Source: Phycisphaerales bacterium UBA7812 (GTDB taxonomy: Bacteria; Planctomycetota; Phycisphaerae; Phycisphaerales; UBA1924). Taken from it: a stretch of DNA of 8,493 bases. Position 1 is the first letter of the stretch. Each line of letters opens with the position of its first letter. The stretch lies in NCBI GenBank assembly GCA_002480345.1, contig DLBY01000168.1, forward strand, positions 66,731-75,223. The letters run 5' to 3'. The notes under the pieces were generated by a model. That model was not told the origin of the DNA, searched no databases, and saw only the letters and a list, made by a program, of their open reading frames with translations. Below, in pieces: positions 1 to 7,025 of this stretch. The translations under genes and the position numbers were made by a program.

Positions 1-408
1 CTCGACGACGCCGGGACGAACAGGGTGTACGGCGTCGCGTACAGCCCCGACGGCGAGCGGCTCGCGATCGGGACGGGTGACGGGACGGTGCTGATCTACG
101 AGACGCGCTATCACAAGCGGATCGCGGAGATCCGGCCGGTCCAGTTCGATGGACGCGAGCCGGCGCCCGCGGGCAGCGATCGCGACTACATCTATGCGCT
201 CGCGTGGACACCGGACGGCTCGCGGCTGGTCTGCTCGGGTGGGGAGACGATCCGGGTGCTCGAATCGGAGCGCCCGTTCATCCACGATCGAAAGCGGGCC
301 GCGTGGGAGGCGGACCTGCGGGCGGCGCGCGAGGGGCGGGGGTCTAGTCCGACGGCTGAGCGGGTCGTCGGGATCGAGCGGCTCGCGGGCGGCGGCGTGA
401 TCGAATAG
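1..408 (+). CDS. WD40-repeat protein, C-terminal part (5' end outside window)
   Basis: The reading frame is open from base 1 to the TAG at 406-408, giving 135 visible residues. A GTG at 25 could look like a start, but the frame continues upstream of it and it lies inside a repeat, so this is a 3' fragment. Two WD40-type blades can be read. Residues 9-35 have VYGVAYSPDGERLA followed by GDGTVLIYET. Residues 63-89 have YIYALAWTPDGSRLV followed by ETIRVLES. The typical SPDG turn and hydrophobic strands are present in both. After the last blade comes an Arg/Glu/Ala-rich helical tail (about 94-135). WD40 propellers are protein-interaction scaffolds. In Planctomycetota they are often fused to Ser/Thr kinase domains or to export signals, but the N-terminus is not visible, so the full architecture and location are unknown. 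The gene converges on the fibre-like gene on the opposite strand. Confidence 0.85.
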   Translation, partial: LDDAGTNRVYGVAYSPDGERLAIGTGDGTVLIYETRYHKRIAEIRPVQFDGREPAPAGSDRDYIYALAWTPDGSRLVCSGGETIRVLESERPFIHDRKRAAWEADLRAAREGRGSSPTAERVVGIERLAGGGVIE

Positions 409-411
409 AAA

Positions 412-443
412 CACCCCCGCGTCCTTCCCAAGACGCGGGGGTG
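412..443. terminator. Convergent hairpin terminator
   Basis: A perfect 12-bp inverted repeat (412-423 with 432-443, GC-rich) encloses an 8-nt loop. It starts 4 nt after the WD40 stop codon, between two converging genes. There is no T-run on its + strand exit side. On the - strand exit side the sequence reads TTTCTATTC, so it fits an intrinsic terminator better for transcripts of the 538-2586 gene. It may act on both strands, which is inferred from position. Confidence 0.7.
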
Positions 444-488
444 CGTGGCCCGTGCGGTGAACAGCGGACCGGCCGGAGCAACCCGGGT

Positions 489-518
489 CGATCCGCCGGT
501 CGGAGTGGCGGCGGATCG
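489..518. repeat. Secondary inverted repeat at the convergent junction
   Basis: A 9-bp perfect inverted repeat (489-497 with 510-518) has a 12-nt loop and lies 20 bp beyond the stop codon of the - strand fibre-like gene. It has no adjacent T-tract, so it is weaker as an intrinsic terminator than the 412-443 hairpin. It could protect the 3' end or be incidental in GC-rich DNA. Confidence 0.35.
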
Positions 519-537
519 TCCGGTGTTTCCGGCGTGA

Positions 538-2586
538 TCAATCGCGGCGCTCGGGCCCCTGCTGGTTCCGACGGGTCGCGAGTGTCAGCCCGCCCACCCC
601 GCCGACGAGCGCCAAGGGCCAGACGACCGATGCGCCGAACACGCCCCCCGGTTGTTCGGCGACGGTGCGCAGTTCCTCGCGCAGCGATTCGAGTTCGCCC
701 TGCAGGGCCGCGATCTCCGCGTCCTTCTCGTGACGCAGCGCGTTGACGGCTTCGACGACCAGCGGGGTGACCTTGGTGTAGTCCATGCCGTGCGCGTCCA
801 CGCCGTTCGCCTCGTAGACCACGACTTCGGGGAGTACCGCGCCCACCTCCTCGGCGATGAAGCCGACATCGTGGTGCCCGCCGTGCTCGGCGTCCCAGGT
901 ATAGGTCACGCCTCGAATCTGCCCGAGTTTCTCGAGCGGGTCCTCGATCGGGGTGATGTCGCTCTTCCAGCGTCTCGAAGAGTTGGTGCCGTAATCGAGA
1001 CCGGCTCCGCTCGCGAAGAAGTCGTAGCTGAACGCGACAATATTGCTCTCACCGCGAACGGCGACGGGGCGCTGAACTCCGTCCCATGTACCGATATCGA
1101 CGAGATTCTCCCCGAATACGCCGACGCCGCCGTTGCTTTTGGTCACACCCCTCACGCCGTGCGCCTGTCCGGAACTCTTCGTGGCCTCGCCGTAGACGGC
1201 TGTGCCGTTCGAATCAGCAAGCATGAAGCAACCGGGGTAGTAGTTACCATTGAAATTGTAGGTTGGGTTGGGTGAGTTTCCGCCAAAGCCGCTCGCGGAT
1301 GAGTAGATCCCGAAGCGGCTGTTGCTGTCCGCTCGGATCGCGGCTCCGCTGGTCGTGAACGCGCTGTTGGTCGCCGTAATGGCGTCGCCGAATACCTGAT
1401 CGGTGCTGACATTGATGCCGGAGGGGACGAAGGGAAGCGCGTCGGTCGCCCGGATATCGAGCAGGTAGTTACCGAAGAGCGAGTCGGGCCCGATCACGGC
1501 GCGGGAGTTGATCTTGAGACCGGGTGAGTTGATCGGGAAGAACCCGCTGTTGATGCTCTTGATCTCCGTCGCGGCGATCGTGCCGTCGACGGTCAATTTA
1601 TAGAACGGGTTGTCGGTGCCGACGCCGACATTGCCGTTGGGCAGCATCGACATCACCAGGTCGTTTGCGCTCGCGCCCCGGTTGGGGCCGTAGCGGAACT
1701 CGAGTCGGCTGCTCTCGGCGGGCGTCCGGCGGATCATGCTCCAGTTGTCGATGAGAGTGCCCGCACCGTCCTGCTCCATCAGGTCGATGAAGGAGCCGAC
1801 GGTGCCCGACTGATCGCTGACCATCGTGAGACCGGCGTCCTGCGAGGAGATGAGCAGATCGGTGTTGGGCTGGATGGTGTCCGACCCGATGACGAAGCCG
1901 TCGTCGAGGTGGAGCAGGCGTGCAGGCGACGCGGTGCCGATGCCGATGTGACCATCGACACCGTCGATCGCCAGGCGGTTGAGGGCATCGAAAGAGTCGC
2001 GGAAAATGAGGTTGCCGCTGCCGCTGTCTTGATAGATTGCCCACGAGGTCCTCAGTGAGTCACTACCGTCCGACGCGATCCGCAGGCCCGGGTTTTGTGG
2101 CCCCTCGAGCCCGAGCATCCAGCTCGATTCGCCGCGGACGGTCAGCGGGCGACCCGTCGCGTTGGTCCCGATCCCGACATTCCCTGCGGAGTTCACGCTG
2201 ATGCCCCGCGTGTTGAGGGCGTAGGGCGTTGCGGTGAGTTTCTGGCGCCCGATGATCTCGTAGGACTGGGACTGGTCGGCGGGTCCGGCCTCGATTTCGA
2301 GCCAGAGTTGGTTGTTCGCGGCCCACGGCGCGGCACCGAAGTCGACCTCGACGCTGAACAGGCCGCTCGTGATATCGACATTGAAGGCCTGCACGGTGGC
2401 GAAGGGCGAGCCGCCGGTCTCGGTGTCGTAGAGGCGGAAGCGCATGTCGCGCATCCCGGTGACAGGCGACCCGTTCTGGCTCAGCGAGCCCTGGTAGGTG
2501 AACTCGGTCTGCGCGAGCGCCGGGACAGCGGTGCCCACGGTGCACACGAGGACGACAAGACGACGAATGAACTGACGGGGACGCAT
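538..2586 (-). CDS. Secreted tail-fibre-like protein with S74 (intramolecular chaperone) domain and C-terminal membrane anchor
   Basis: A 682-aa protein. The ATG at 2586 is chosen because AGGAGAGG (plus-strand 2593-2600) lies 6 nt upstream and a signal peptide follows at once (residues 1-25: RR-containing n-region, VVLVCTVGTAV core, ALA before Q26). Residues 27-127 form an N-terminal module starting FTYQGSLSQNG, with RFRLYDTETGG. This pattern recurs in bacterial secreted proteins carrying fibre domains. Three GNVGIGT-type repeats at about 135, 212 and 318 suggest a trimeric beta-helical stalk. Residues 536-610 match the S74/endosialidase chaperone family: SSRRWKSDI has Ser536 and Lys541 five apart, the spacing of the known self-cleavage dyad, followed by DVGFIAEEV and the KVTPLVVEAVNAL helix. 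A coiled coil (about 612-645) and a hydrophobic segment (about 652-670) followed by RR complete it. The substrate or partner is unknown. It is probably surface-located and co-transcribed with the 134-aa gene 96 nt upstream. Confidence 0.85.
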   Translation of the reverse strand: MRPRQFIRRLVVLVCTVGTAVPALAQTEFTYQGSLSQNGSPVTGMRDMRFRLYDTETGGSPFATVQAFNVDITSGLFSVEVDFGAAPWAANNQLWLEIEAGPADQSQSYEIIGRQKLTATPYALNTRGISVNSAGNVGIGTNATGRPLTVRGESSWMLGLEGPQNPGLRIASDGSDSLRTSWAIYQDSGSGNLIFRDSFDALNRLAIDGVDGHIGIGTASPARLLHLDDGFVIGSDTIQPNTDLLISSQDAGLTMVSDQSGTVGSFIDLMEQDGAGTLIDNWSMIRRTPAESSRLEFRYGPNRGASANDLVMSMLPNGNVGVGTDNPFYKLTVDGTIAATEIKSINSGFFPINSPGLKINSRAVIGPDSLFGNYLLDIRATDALPFVPSGINVSTDQVFGDAITATNSAFTTSGAAIRADSNSRFGIYSSASGFGGNSPNPTYNFNGNYYPGCFMLADSNGTAVYGEATKSSGQAHGVRGVTKSNGGVGVFGENLVDIGTWDGVQRPVAVRGESNIVAFSYDFFASGAGLDYGTNSSRRWKSDITPIEDPLEKLGQIRGVTYTWDAEHGGHHDVGFIAEEVGAVLPEVVVYEANGVDAHGMDYTKVTPLVVEAVNALRHEKDAEIAALQGELESLREELRTVAEQPGGVFGASVVWPLALVGGVGGLTLATRRNQQGPERRD

Positions 2587-2682
2587 GATCGACCTCTCCT
2601 GCGAGCCCCGCGATTCGCCGGGCCCTTGATTGCTTCGACTGGATCTGGATCAGACCCGGGTGCTCTCCGCGGGCGGACCGGG

Positions 2683-3087
2683 TCAGGGGCACCCCGCGAG
2701 GAACGCCCCGACGAAGGTGTTGATGTCCGCGAGATCGAACACGCCGATCGGCGGAGACAGGTCACTCACCGGATCCTGAGCGAGGAAGCCGGAGACAAAC
2801 GCGTTGATGTCGCTGAGATCGAGCACGCCGAACGGTTCGTTCAGATCCGCCGGGTTGCATCGGGGGGGTCCCGGGTCCATGGCGCCCCAGAACCCACCGA
2901 TCAGGGTGTAGGTCGCGCCGGTCAGCACGCCCGCGTCGGGTTGGCCGACGGTGCCGGAGAGCGTGTAGGTGGGGCCCGTGAGGCTTCCGCCCCCGCCGTC
3001 GATTGTGTAGGAACCGAGCCGATCCGGTTGTGCGTTTGCAACACCTGCCAGCACAAGACACAGAGATGCCGCGATCCGCCGATCCAT
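2683..3087 (-). CDS. Small secreted protein with GC-type dockerin-like C-terminus
   Basis: A 134-aa protein. An upstream in-frame GTG at 3123 gives 12 more residues but has no spaced ribosome site and would bury the signal peptide. The ATG at 3087 has GGAAGG 7 nt upstream and starts directly with a Sec signal (MDRRIAASLCLVLAGVANA, cleavage before Q20). Residues 24-68 hold two related strands, SYTIDGGGGSLTGPTYTLSG and GVLTGATYTLIGGFW. This glycine-rich pattern with GTVGQPDAG is seen in many planctomycete secreted proteins. Residues 77-134 carry two dockerin-like repeats, DLNEPFGVLDLSDINAF (81-97) and DLSPPIGVFDLADINTF (109-125), bracketed by C77 and C133 and ending in GCP. The family usually places this module at the extreme C-terminus, possibly for attachment. 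The calcium loops are degenerate compared with DxNxDG dockerins. It is the first gene of a likely two-gene unit with the fibre-like protein. No enzymatic role is visible. Confidence 0.8.
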   Translation of the reverse strand: MDRRIAASLCLVLAGVANAQPDRLGSYTIDGGGGSLTGPTYTLSGTVGQPDAGVLTGATYTLIGGFWGAMDPGPPRCNPADLNEPFGVLDLSDINAFVSGFLAQDPVSDLSPPIGVFDLADINTFVGAFLAGCP

Positions 3088-3094
3088 AGATCTG

Positions 3095-3100
3095 CCTTCC
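3095..3100 (-). promoter_or_regulatory. Ribosome binding site deciding the 3087 start
   Basis: On the minus strand this reads GGAAGG, 7 nt before the ATG at 3087. The competing GTG at 3123 has only AAGGGG touching it, with no spacer, so 3087 is preferred. The signal peptide beginning at 3087 supports the same choice. Confidence 0.7.
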
Positions 3101-3306
3101 GTCGAATCAGTACAAACCCGCACCCCCTTGCCGGAGGCACTCCCTCAAGAGTTCACGACATCCGCTGGCAGGAGAGATCACGGTGTCTGGGATTTTTTGC
3201 GAGTCACCGTCTCGCCGGATTTCCCTGCCCATGCTCCGTCGGACTCGATCGCTGCATGACAGCGTCGTGTCACTCGATCTGCACTTTTGTCCGAGGCCGA
3301 GACGCG

Positions 3307-3329
3307 AATCACCCTTGAGGGTGATTTTT
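3307..3329 (+). terminator. Orphan intrinsic terminator in the divergent intergenic region
   Basis: A perfect 8-bp stem (3307-3314 with 3319-3326) closes a TTGA tetraloop and runs into a TTTTT stretch (3325-3329). This is the classic rho-independent form on the + strand only. No recognisable + strand gene ends just upstream, so it would terminate either an unannotated small RNA starting somewhere in about 3100-3250 or antisense transcription. Confidence 0.6.
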
Positions 3330-3337
3330 ATGCATAA
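3328..3337. repeat. 10-bp palindrome TTATGCATAA
   Basis: A perfect 10-bp AT-rich palindrome touches the T-tract of the 3307-3329 hairpin. It could be a regulator site or simply part of a low-GC promoter patch. Nothing identifies a cognate protein. Confidence 0.3.
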
Positions 3338-3564
3338 GTGTTTGTTTTCAGATGCCTTAGCCAGATTTATGGAAAAGCCTGTCTGGCGCACGCATTCGGA
3401 TCCGATTTCGAACGCCGAGGTGTTCGCCGACTGAGAGGCGTGCAACGCAGCATGCCTAGCGATCCGGCTGAGCGGCGAAAGAGCACCGGGCACGAGGTGC
3501 CTGCATCCTCGGTTTCCCTGCGGATAACGCGGTTTCGCTCGGTGCTGGCGGGCGGTATCTGCAG

Positions 3565-3574
3565 TTGTGCACAA
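3565..3574. repeat. 10-bp palindrome TTGTGCACAA
   Basis: A perfect palindrome about 80 bp upstream of the proposed -35 element of the 968-aa gene. Its position suits an operator or activator site, but no matching regulator is in the window. Confidence 0.3.
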
Positions 3575-3621
3575 TCGGGCGGCGGGAGCGTGCGATTCGC
3601 CTGCGACAATTCCAGACTCTG

Positions 3622-3665
3622 TTGATTTGAATATCTCCTGCCGCGATCGGCGTCGCTTGATTTGA
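3622..3665 (+). repeat. Direct repeat TTGATTTGA, two copies
   Basis: Identical 9-mers lie at 3622-3630 and 3657-3665, 35 bp apart start to start. The second overlaps the proposed -35 hexamer. The arrangement could mark a tandem regulator site or alternative -35 elements. Nothing else supports it. Confidence 0.35.
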
Positions 3666-3685
3666 TCTTTTCCATCCGGTATGGT
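3657..3685 (+). promoter_or_regulatory. Sigma70-like promoter for the 968-aa gene
   Basis: TTGATT (3657-3662) and TATGGT (3680-3685) are separated by exactly 17 nt, and each matches the housekeeping consensus at four of six positions. It sits in a locally AT-richer patch. Transcription would begin near 3692, giving an untranslated leader of about 300 nt before the ATG at 3993. Planctomycete promoter consensus is poorly known, so this is a moderate call. Confidence 0.45.
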
Positions 3686-3978
3686 CTTTTCGGGAAAGGA
3701 AACAGCGCGTGGGGACGCGAGGGGGATCTCAACCAACGATCGGCTGACCATCGGCTCGTGCGCCGTATCGACGGTGCGCGTCGCTCGTCTTTGCGCCGCT
3801 CGAAACGGTCTGCAGGCCCTGGATCACCACCGCCCGTCTCTGCACCTCCTGTTTTCCGATCCCGCTCGCGCGCCGCGCTGTCCGAGGCGTCTGCGAGAGC
3901 CGTGTCGTATCCGCGCGGGTGCGCACGGGATGAGCTTCGAGCGCGCGTCCGCTTCGGGCGACGGGCTCCTTGGAAAAA

Positions 3979-3984
3979 AGGGAG
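3979..3984 (+). promoter_or_regulatory. Ribosome binding site deciding the 3993 start
   Basis: AGGGAG lies 8 nt before the ATG at 3993. The frame is open upstream to an ATG at 3681, but that start has no ribosome site, overlaps the proposed -10 element and would place 104 low-complexity residues ahead of the signal peptide. Confidence 0.8.
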
Positions 3985-3992
3985 ATAGCAGC

Positions 3993-6899
3993 ATGCGATC
4001 AGAGAAGACTTCCGTCGGACGATTCGCGGCGATCGTCGCCGCGGCGGGCGCCGCTGTGGGCGTGAACACGGCCAGTGCGCAGTTGGTCAATGTCGACCCC
4101 TCGAAGGCGAACGGCGACTACATCGCGGGCACGGGCATCCCCGGGGACAACTTCCTGTCCGACGGGATCCTGGGATCCGCGGTCTTCCTGAAGGTCCGCG
4201 GGCGCCCCGGCGCGCCGATCTCGGGTCAGGCGCTGCTGACCACGGGGACAACCTTTATCAATGTCACCGACAGCGTGGGCGGCACGCCTCTCTGGAACTG
4301 GGACTTCCAGTTCAGCCCTCGCCTCGATGACACCGCGGGCGGTCGGAACTACAGCCTGCTGCTGGATGTCGAGCTCGACGGGACGAGCTACTCGGCCGCG
4401 GCGCCGCTGTTCGACAGCGACGCGATCGCGGGCAACGCGTGGTCGGAGACCGACGGGTACTTCACCAATCCGGGCGGCGGCGCCTGGTCGGACGACGACA
4501 CCGACTATGTCTTCAGCCAGTCCTGGCGCGTGGGGTTCGGTTTCCTGGCGGGCGGCGAGCTGCCCCCCGGTGATTACGACATCAGCTGGCGCGCGATCAA
4601 CGACGACGGCAACGAGGTCGGCTCGCTGAGCGCGACCGCGCGCCTGATCCCGCCCGCGACGACGGCGCTCACACTGGACGCGACGGACGCGTGCCTCGAT
4701 GCGTCTGAGGGCCAGCTCGTCGTCGCGATCAACCTGTCCAACCCGCAGGTGCTCGCGAGCGGTGCGCAGGCGTTCCTGTCCTACGACACCTCGAAGCTGG
4801 ACTATGTCTCCGCGGATGTGAGCGACTCACGCTTCGTCGAGATCCTCGATGTGGCTGATGAGGTCAACGGCACGATCGACTACGCGGTCAGCGCGGACTT
4901 CATGAACGGGCAGAACGGCACGACCACGAGCACGACGCTCGCGACGATCACCTTCGACATCCTGGGTGACTACTGCGCCGAGGACGCGCTGGTGTCGTTC
5001 CGCACGAACACGCCGCCGACGCGGGTGACGGAGTTCGGTGGCAACGAGATCCTGCCCTACACCATGGACCTGGGGACCACCACCAAGGACAGTGTCGCGC
5101 CGACGCTGAGCGTCCCGGATGACATCACCGTCAACGCGGACGCGGGCTTCTGCACCGCGTCGCTGATCAACACCTGGCCCTTCGATGTGTCGCCCCCCAT
5201 CTCCGCGTCCCAGACCCCGGCGCCGGGCGTGTTCTATGTGGACCGCTTCGCCCCCGCGGCCTTCGAATCGGTCTTCTTCGATGGTGACAACCGCCTGCGC
5301 CACGGGATCGACGCGGCGGACTTCCAGGGCTGCGGCGACTTCTACGCGACGCAGGGACGGAAGTACGACATCAACATCCCGCTCGGGCAGAAGTACTCGC
5401 TCGATCTGTACATCCCGTCGGACTGGGCGACCTCCGCACGACGCGCTGATCTGTGGGCGACGACGCGCGACGCGAACGGGGACATCTCGGGCTTCCCGAT
5501 CCTCGGTTTCATCAACAATGATCCGAACGACACCTGCAGCATCACGCCCGGCTCCCCGGTCTCGCGGTTCCGCGTCTTCTCGCAGGACGATGACCTCGAT
5601 CCGAGCAACGGGCTGACCCCGGGCTGGGTCGAGCTCGGCCTTCCGGCGGGCTTCACCTATGACCGCTGGTGGACACTCGAGACCGAGTTGACGGCCCACG
5701 GGTATATCCACCGCGTCATCGATGACACGGGGGCCGTCGCGCTCGAGGTGACCGATCCGGTCACCTTCGGTTCGGTCCGCACGAGCGACCTGATCATCCA
5801 GGCGTACAACTTCGGCGAGACTTACGATGTGTACTGGGACAATCTCGTCCTGCCGCCCGAAGGGGCGGTCGCGTCGGACGACTGCTCCACCGCGGTCGTC
5901 ACCTTTGAGCGCAGCGATGACCCGCTGCTGGGCCTCGACGACCCGTTCCCCACGGGCTCGACCTCCATCACATGGACCGCGACCGATGACTGCGGCAACC
6001 AGACGACCGATGTGCAGGTCGTCACGGTCGATGCCGTCAACGACTTGCAGGTCGATGTCGAGCTCGCGGGTGTGTTCGAGGATGTCGACCGCTGCATCAC
6101 CTTCGAATTGACCCCCGTGGGCGGCGGCGCCCCGGTCGTCGTCGAAGAGACGCTCTCGTTCGTGGGCGGCGTTGCGTCGCAGACCATCGAGGTGCCGTGC
6201 GGGGACTACGAGTGCATCACCGCGCGAGATACGCTGCACACCCTCCGCGCCACGGACGGCGATGACTTCGCGGTCGCCGGCACCGCCTATGTCGCCGATT
6301 TCACCAGCTCGGGCGACAACGACGCGCTGCGGGGCGGCAACTTCAACGATGACCCGTTCATCGACATCCTCGACTTCGGTGTCTTCATCGGGCAGTATCT
6401 GACCAGCGTCGGCGCCGACACCCCCTGCCCCGTCAGCGGGCCACACGCGGATGCGAGCGGGAACGGCGTGGTCGGGTCTGAGGACTTCACCTTCATCTCG
6501 ACGCAGTTCCTCGCGCAGAGCGAGCTCGACTGCGGCGGCAACCTGCTCATGGCGGGCCAGGACCCCTGGGGCATCGACATCCGCTTCGCCGACGGCCCGG
6601 TGTCGTCGATCGGGGTTGATGAACTCCGTGCGCTGGGCATGGGCCACCTCGTCGCGGCGGACCTGAACCACGACGGCATGCTGGATGCCGACGACATCGG
6701 CGCGTTCATGAACGGTGCGCTGCCCGACACGCTCGCGGACCTGAACCGCGACGGCCGGGTGGATCTCGTCGACCTGCTGGCGGTCGTGGACGCTTTCCAC
6801 AACGGTGGCGCGCTGGGTGATGTGAACCGGGACGGGCGTCTCGATCTCTCCGACCTCATGTTCGTGGTGGAGCGCATCGGACTGACCTTCGGCGGCTGA
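3993..6899 (+). CDS. Large secreted multidomain protein: cohesin-like, interrupted HYR, LamG-like and dockerin-like modules
   Basis: A 968-aa protein whose start is fixed by the AGGGAG site and the signal peptide (residues 1-29, ASA before Q30). Residues 30-220 are a beta-rich N-terminal region I do not recognise. Residues about 224-346 resemble a cohesin module: CLDA, QLVVAINL, AFLSYDTSKLDYVSAD, DEVNGTIDYAV, then ATITFDILG. Residues 369-390 begin an HYR domain (VPDDITVNADAGFC). It is interrupted by about 230 residues (391-622) resembling a LamG/concanavalin-like sandwich (VDRFAP, DGDNRLRHGIDA, YDVYWDNLVLP) and resumes at 623-681 (VASDDCS, TSITWTATDDCGNQTT). About 684-770 is an Ig-like stretch. 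Five 12-residue calcium loops follow at 783-794, 820-831, 890-901, 916-927 and 943-954; the last three are canonical DxNxDGxxDxxD. No transmembrane anchor or catalytic motif is visible. It probably binds ligands or partners outside the cell. Its paralogue follows 126 nt downstream. Confidence 0.85.
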   Translation: MRSEKTSVGRFAAIVAAAGAAVGVNTASAQLVNVDPSKANGDYIAGTGIPGDNFLSDGILGSAVFLKVRGRPGAPISGQALLTTGTTFINVTDSVGGTPLWNWDFQFSPRLDDTAGGRNYSLLLDVELDGTSYSAAAPLFDSDAIAGNAWSETDGYFTNPGGGAWSDDDTDYVFSQSWRVGFGFLAGGELPPGDYDISWRAINDDGNEVGSLSATARLIPPATTALTLDATDACLDASEGQLVVAINLSNPQVLASGAQAFLSYDTSKLDYVSADVSDSRFVEILDVADEVNGTIDYAVSADFMNGQNGTTTSTTLATITFDILGDYCAEDALVSFRTNTPPTRVTEFGGNEILPYTMDLGTTTKDSVAPTLSVPDDITVNADAGFCTASLINTWPFDVSPPISASQTPAPGVFYVDRFAPAAFESVFFDGDNRLRHGIDAADFQGCGDFYATQGRKYDINIPLGQKYSLDLYIPSDWATSARRADLWATTRDANGDISGFPILGFINNDPNDTCSITPGSPVSRFRVFSQDDDLDPSNGLTPGWVELGLPAGFTYDRWWTLETELTAHGYIHRVIDDTGAVALEVTDPVTFGSVRTSDLIIQAYNFGETYDVYWDNLVLPPEGAVASDDCSTAVVTFERSDDPLLGLDDPFPTGSTSITWTATDDCGNQTTDVQVVTVDAVNDLQVDVELAGVFEDVDRCITFELTPVGGGAPVVVEETLSFVGGVASQTIEVPCGDYECITARDTLHTLRATDGDDFAVAGTAYVADFTSSGDNDALRGGNFNDDPFIDILDFGVFIGQYLTSVGADTPCPVSGPHADASGNGVVGSEDFTFISTQFLAQSELDCGGNLLMAGQDPWGIDIRFADGPVSSIGVDELRALGMGHLVAADLNHDGMLDADDIGAFMNGALPDTLADLNRDGRVDLVDLLAVVDAFHNGGALGDVNRDGRLDLSDLMFVVERIGLTFGG

Positions 6900-6937
6900 C
6901 CTCCGCACACCGCGCCCGCTGGGGCGCAACGAATCCC

Positions 6938-6971
6938 CGGCGCGGGGTCCGAGAGGACCCCGCGCCGATTT
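6938..6971 (+). terminator. GNRA-capped hairpin terminator after the 968-aa gene
   Basis: A perfect 13-bp GC-rich stem (6938-6950 with 6955-6967) is capped by a GAGA tetraloop and followed by ATTT. It begins 39 nt after the stop. A smaller 6-bp hairpin (6912-6917 with 6922-6927) precedes it. The T-tract is short, so termination may be partial and allow read-through into the paralogue. Confidence 0.65.
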
Positions 6972-7015
6972 CGGAATCGACCCGGGCGATGCGCCAGGGG
7001 GAATGACGCGGGGAA

Positions 7016-7020
7016 AGGAG
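7016..7020 (+). promoter_or_regulatory. Ribosome binding site for the 7026 start
   Basis: AAAGGAG ends 5 nt before the ATG at 7026. This supports that start for a frame that runs off the right edge of the window. Confidence 0.75.
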
Positions 7021-7025
7021 CAACC

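Larger units (their letters stand above)
3088..3992. other. Divergent intergenic region, no convincing protein gene
   Basis: These 905 bp separate the start of the minus-strand pair from the start of the 968-aa gene. Open frames crossing it give Arg/Ser-rich peptides with no motif, no signal peptide and no spaced ribosome site. Base composition is visibly less GC-rich around 3180-3370 and 3600-3690. Within it are an orphan intrinsic terminator (3307-3329), palindromes at 3328-3337 and 3565-3574, a 9-bp direct repeat (3622-3665), a sigma70-like promoter (3657-3685) and a leader of about 300 nt before the ATG at 3993. I could not find a convincing promoter for the minus-strand pair. Confidence 0.6.

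Noticed and set aside
652..1275. Plus-strand 207-codon open frame opposite the S74 domain
   Set aside because: It is the antisense shadow of the conserved S74 region. No ribosome site or recognisable domain is present.
2095..3318. Plus-strand 407-codon open frame antisense to the fibre-like and dockerin-like genes
   Set aside because: It mirrors two well-supported minus-strand genes and has Gly/Arg/Glu-rich sequence without motifs.
3565..3574. Possible DnaA box (TTGTGCACA) and replication origin
   Set aside because: It differs from TTATCCACA at two positions, occurs singly, and has no AT-rich unwinding region or dnaA/dnaN neighbours.
3107..3751. Minus-strand 214-codon open frame in the divergent intergenic region
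   Set aside because: The composition is Arg/Ser-rich with no motif or signal. It overlaps the proposed promoter and orphan terminator, and I see no convincing ribosome site.
3681..3992. N-terminal extension of the 968-aa protein from the ATG at 3681
   Set aside because: The ATG overlaps the likely -10 element and has no ribosome site. The internal ATG at 3993 has AGGGAG at 8 nt and begins a proper signal peptide.
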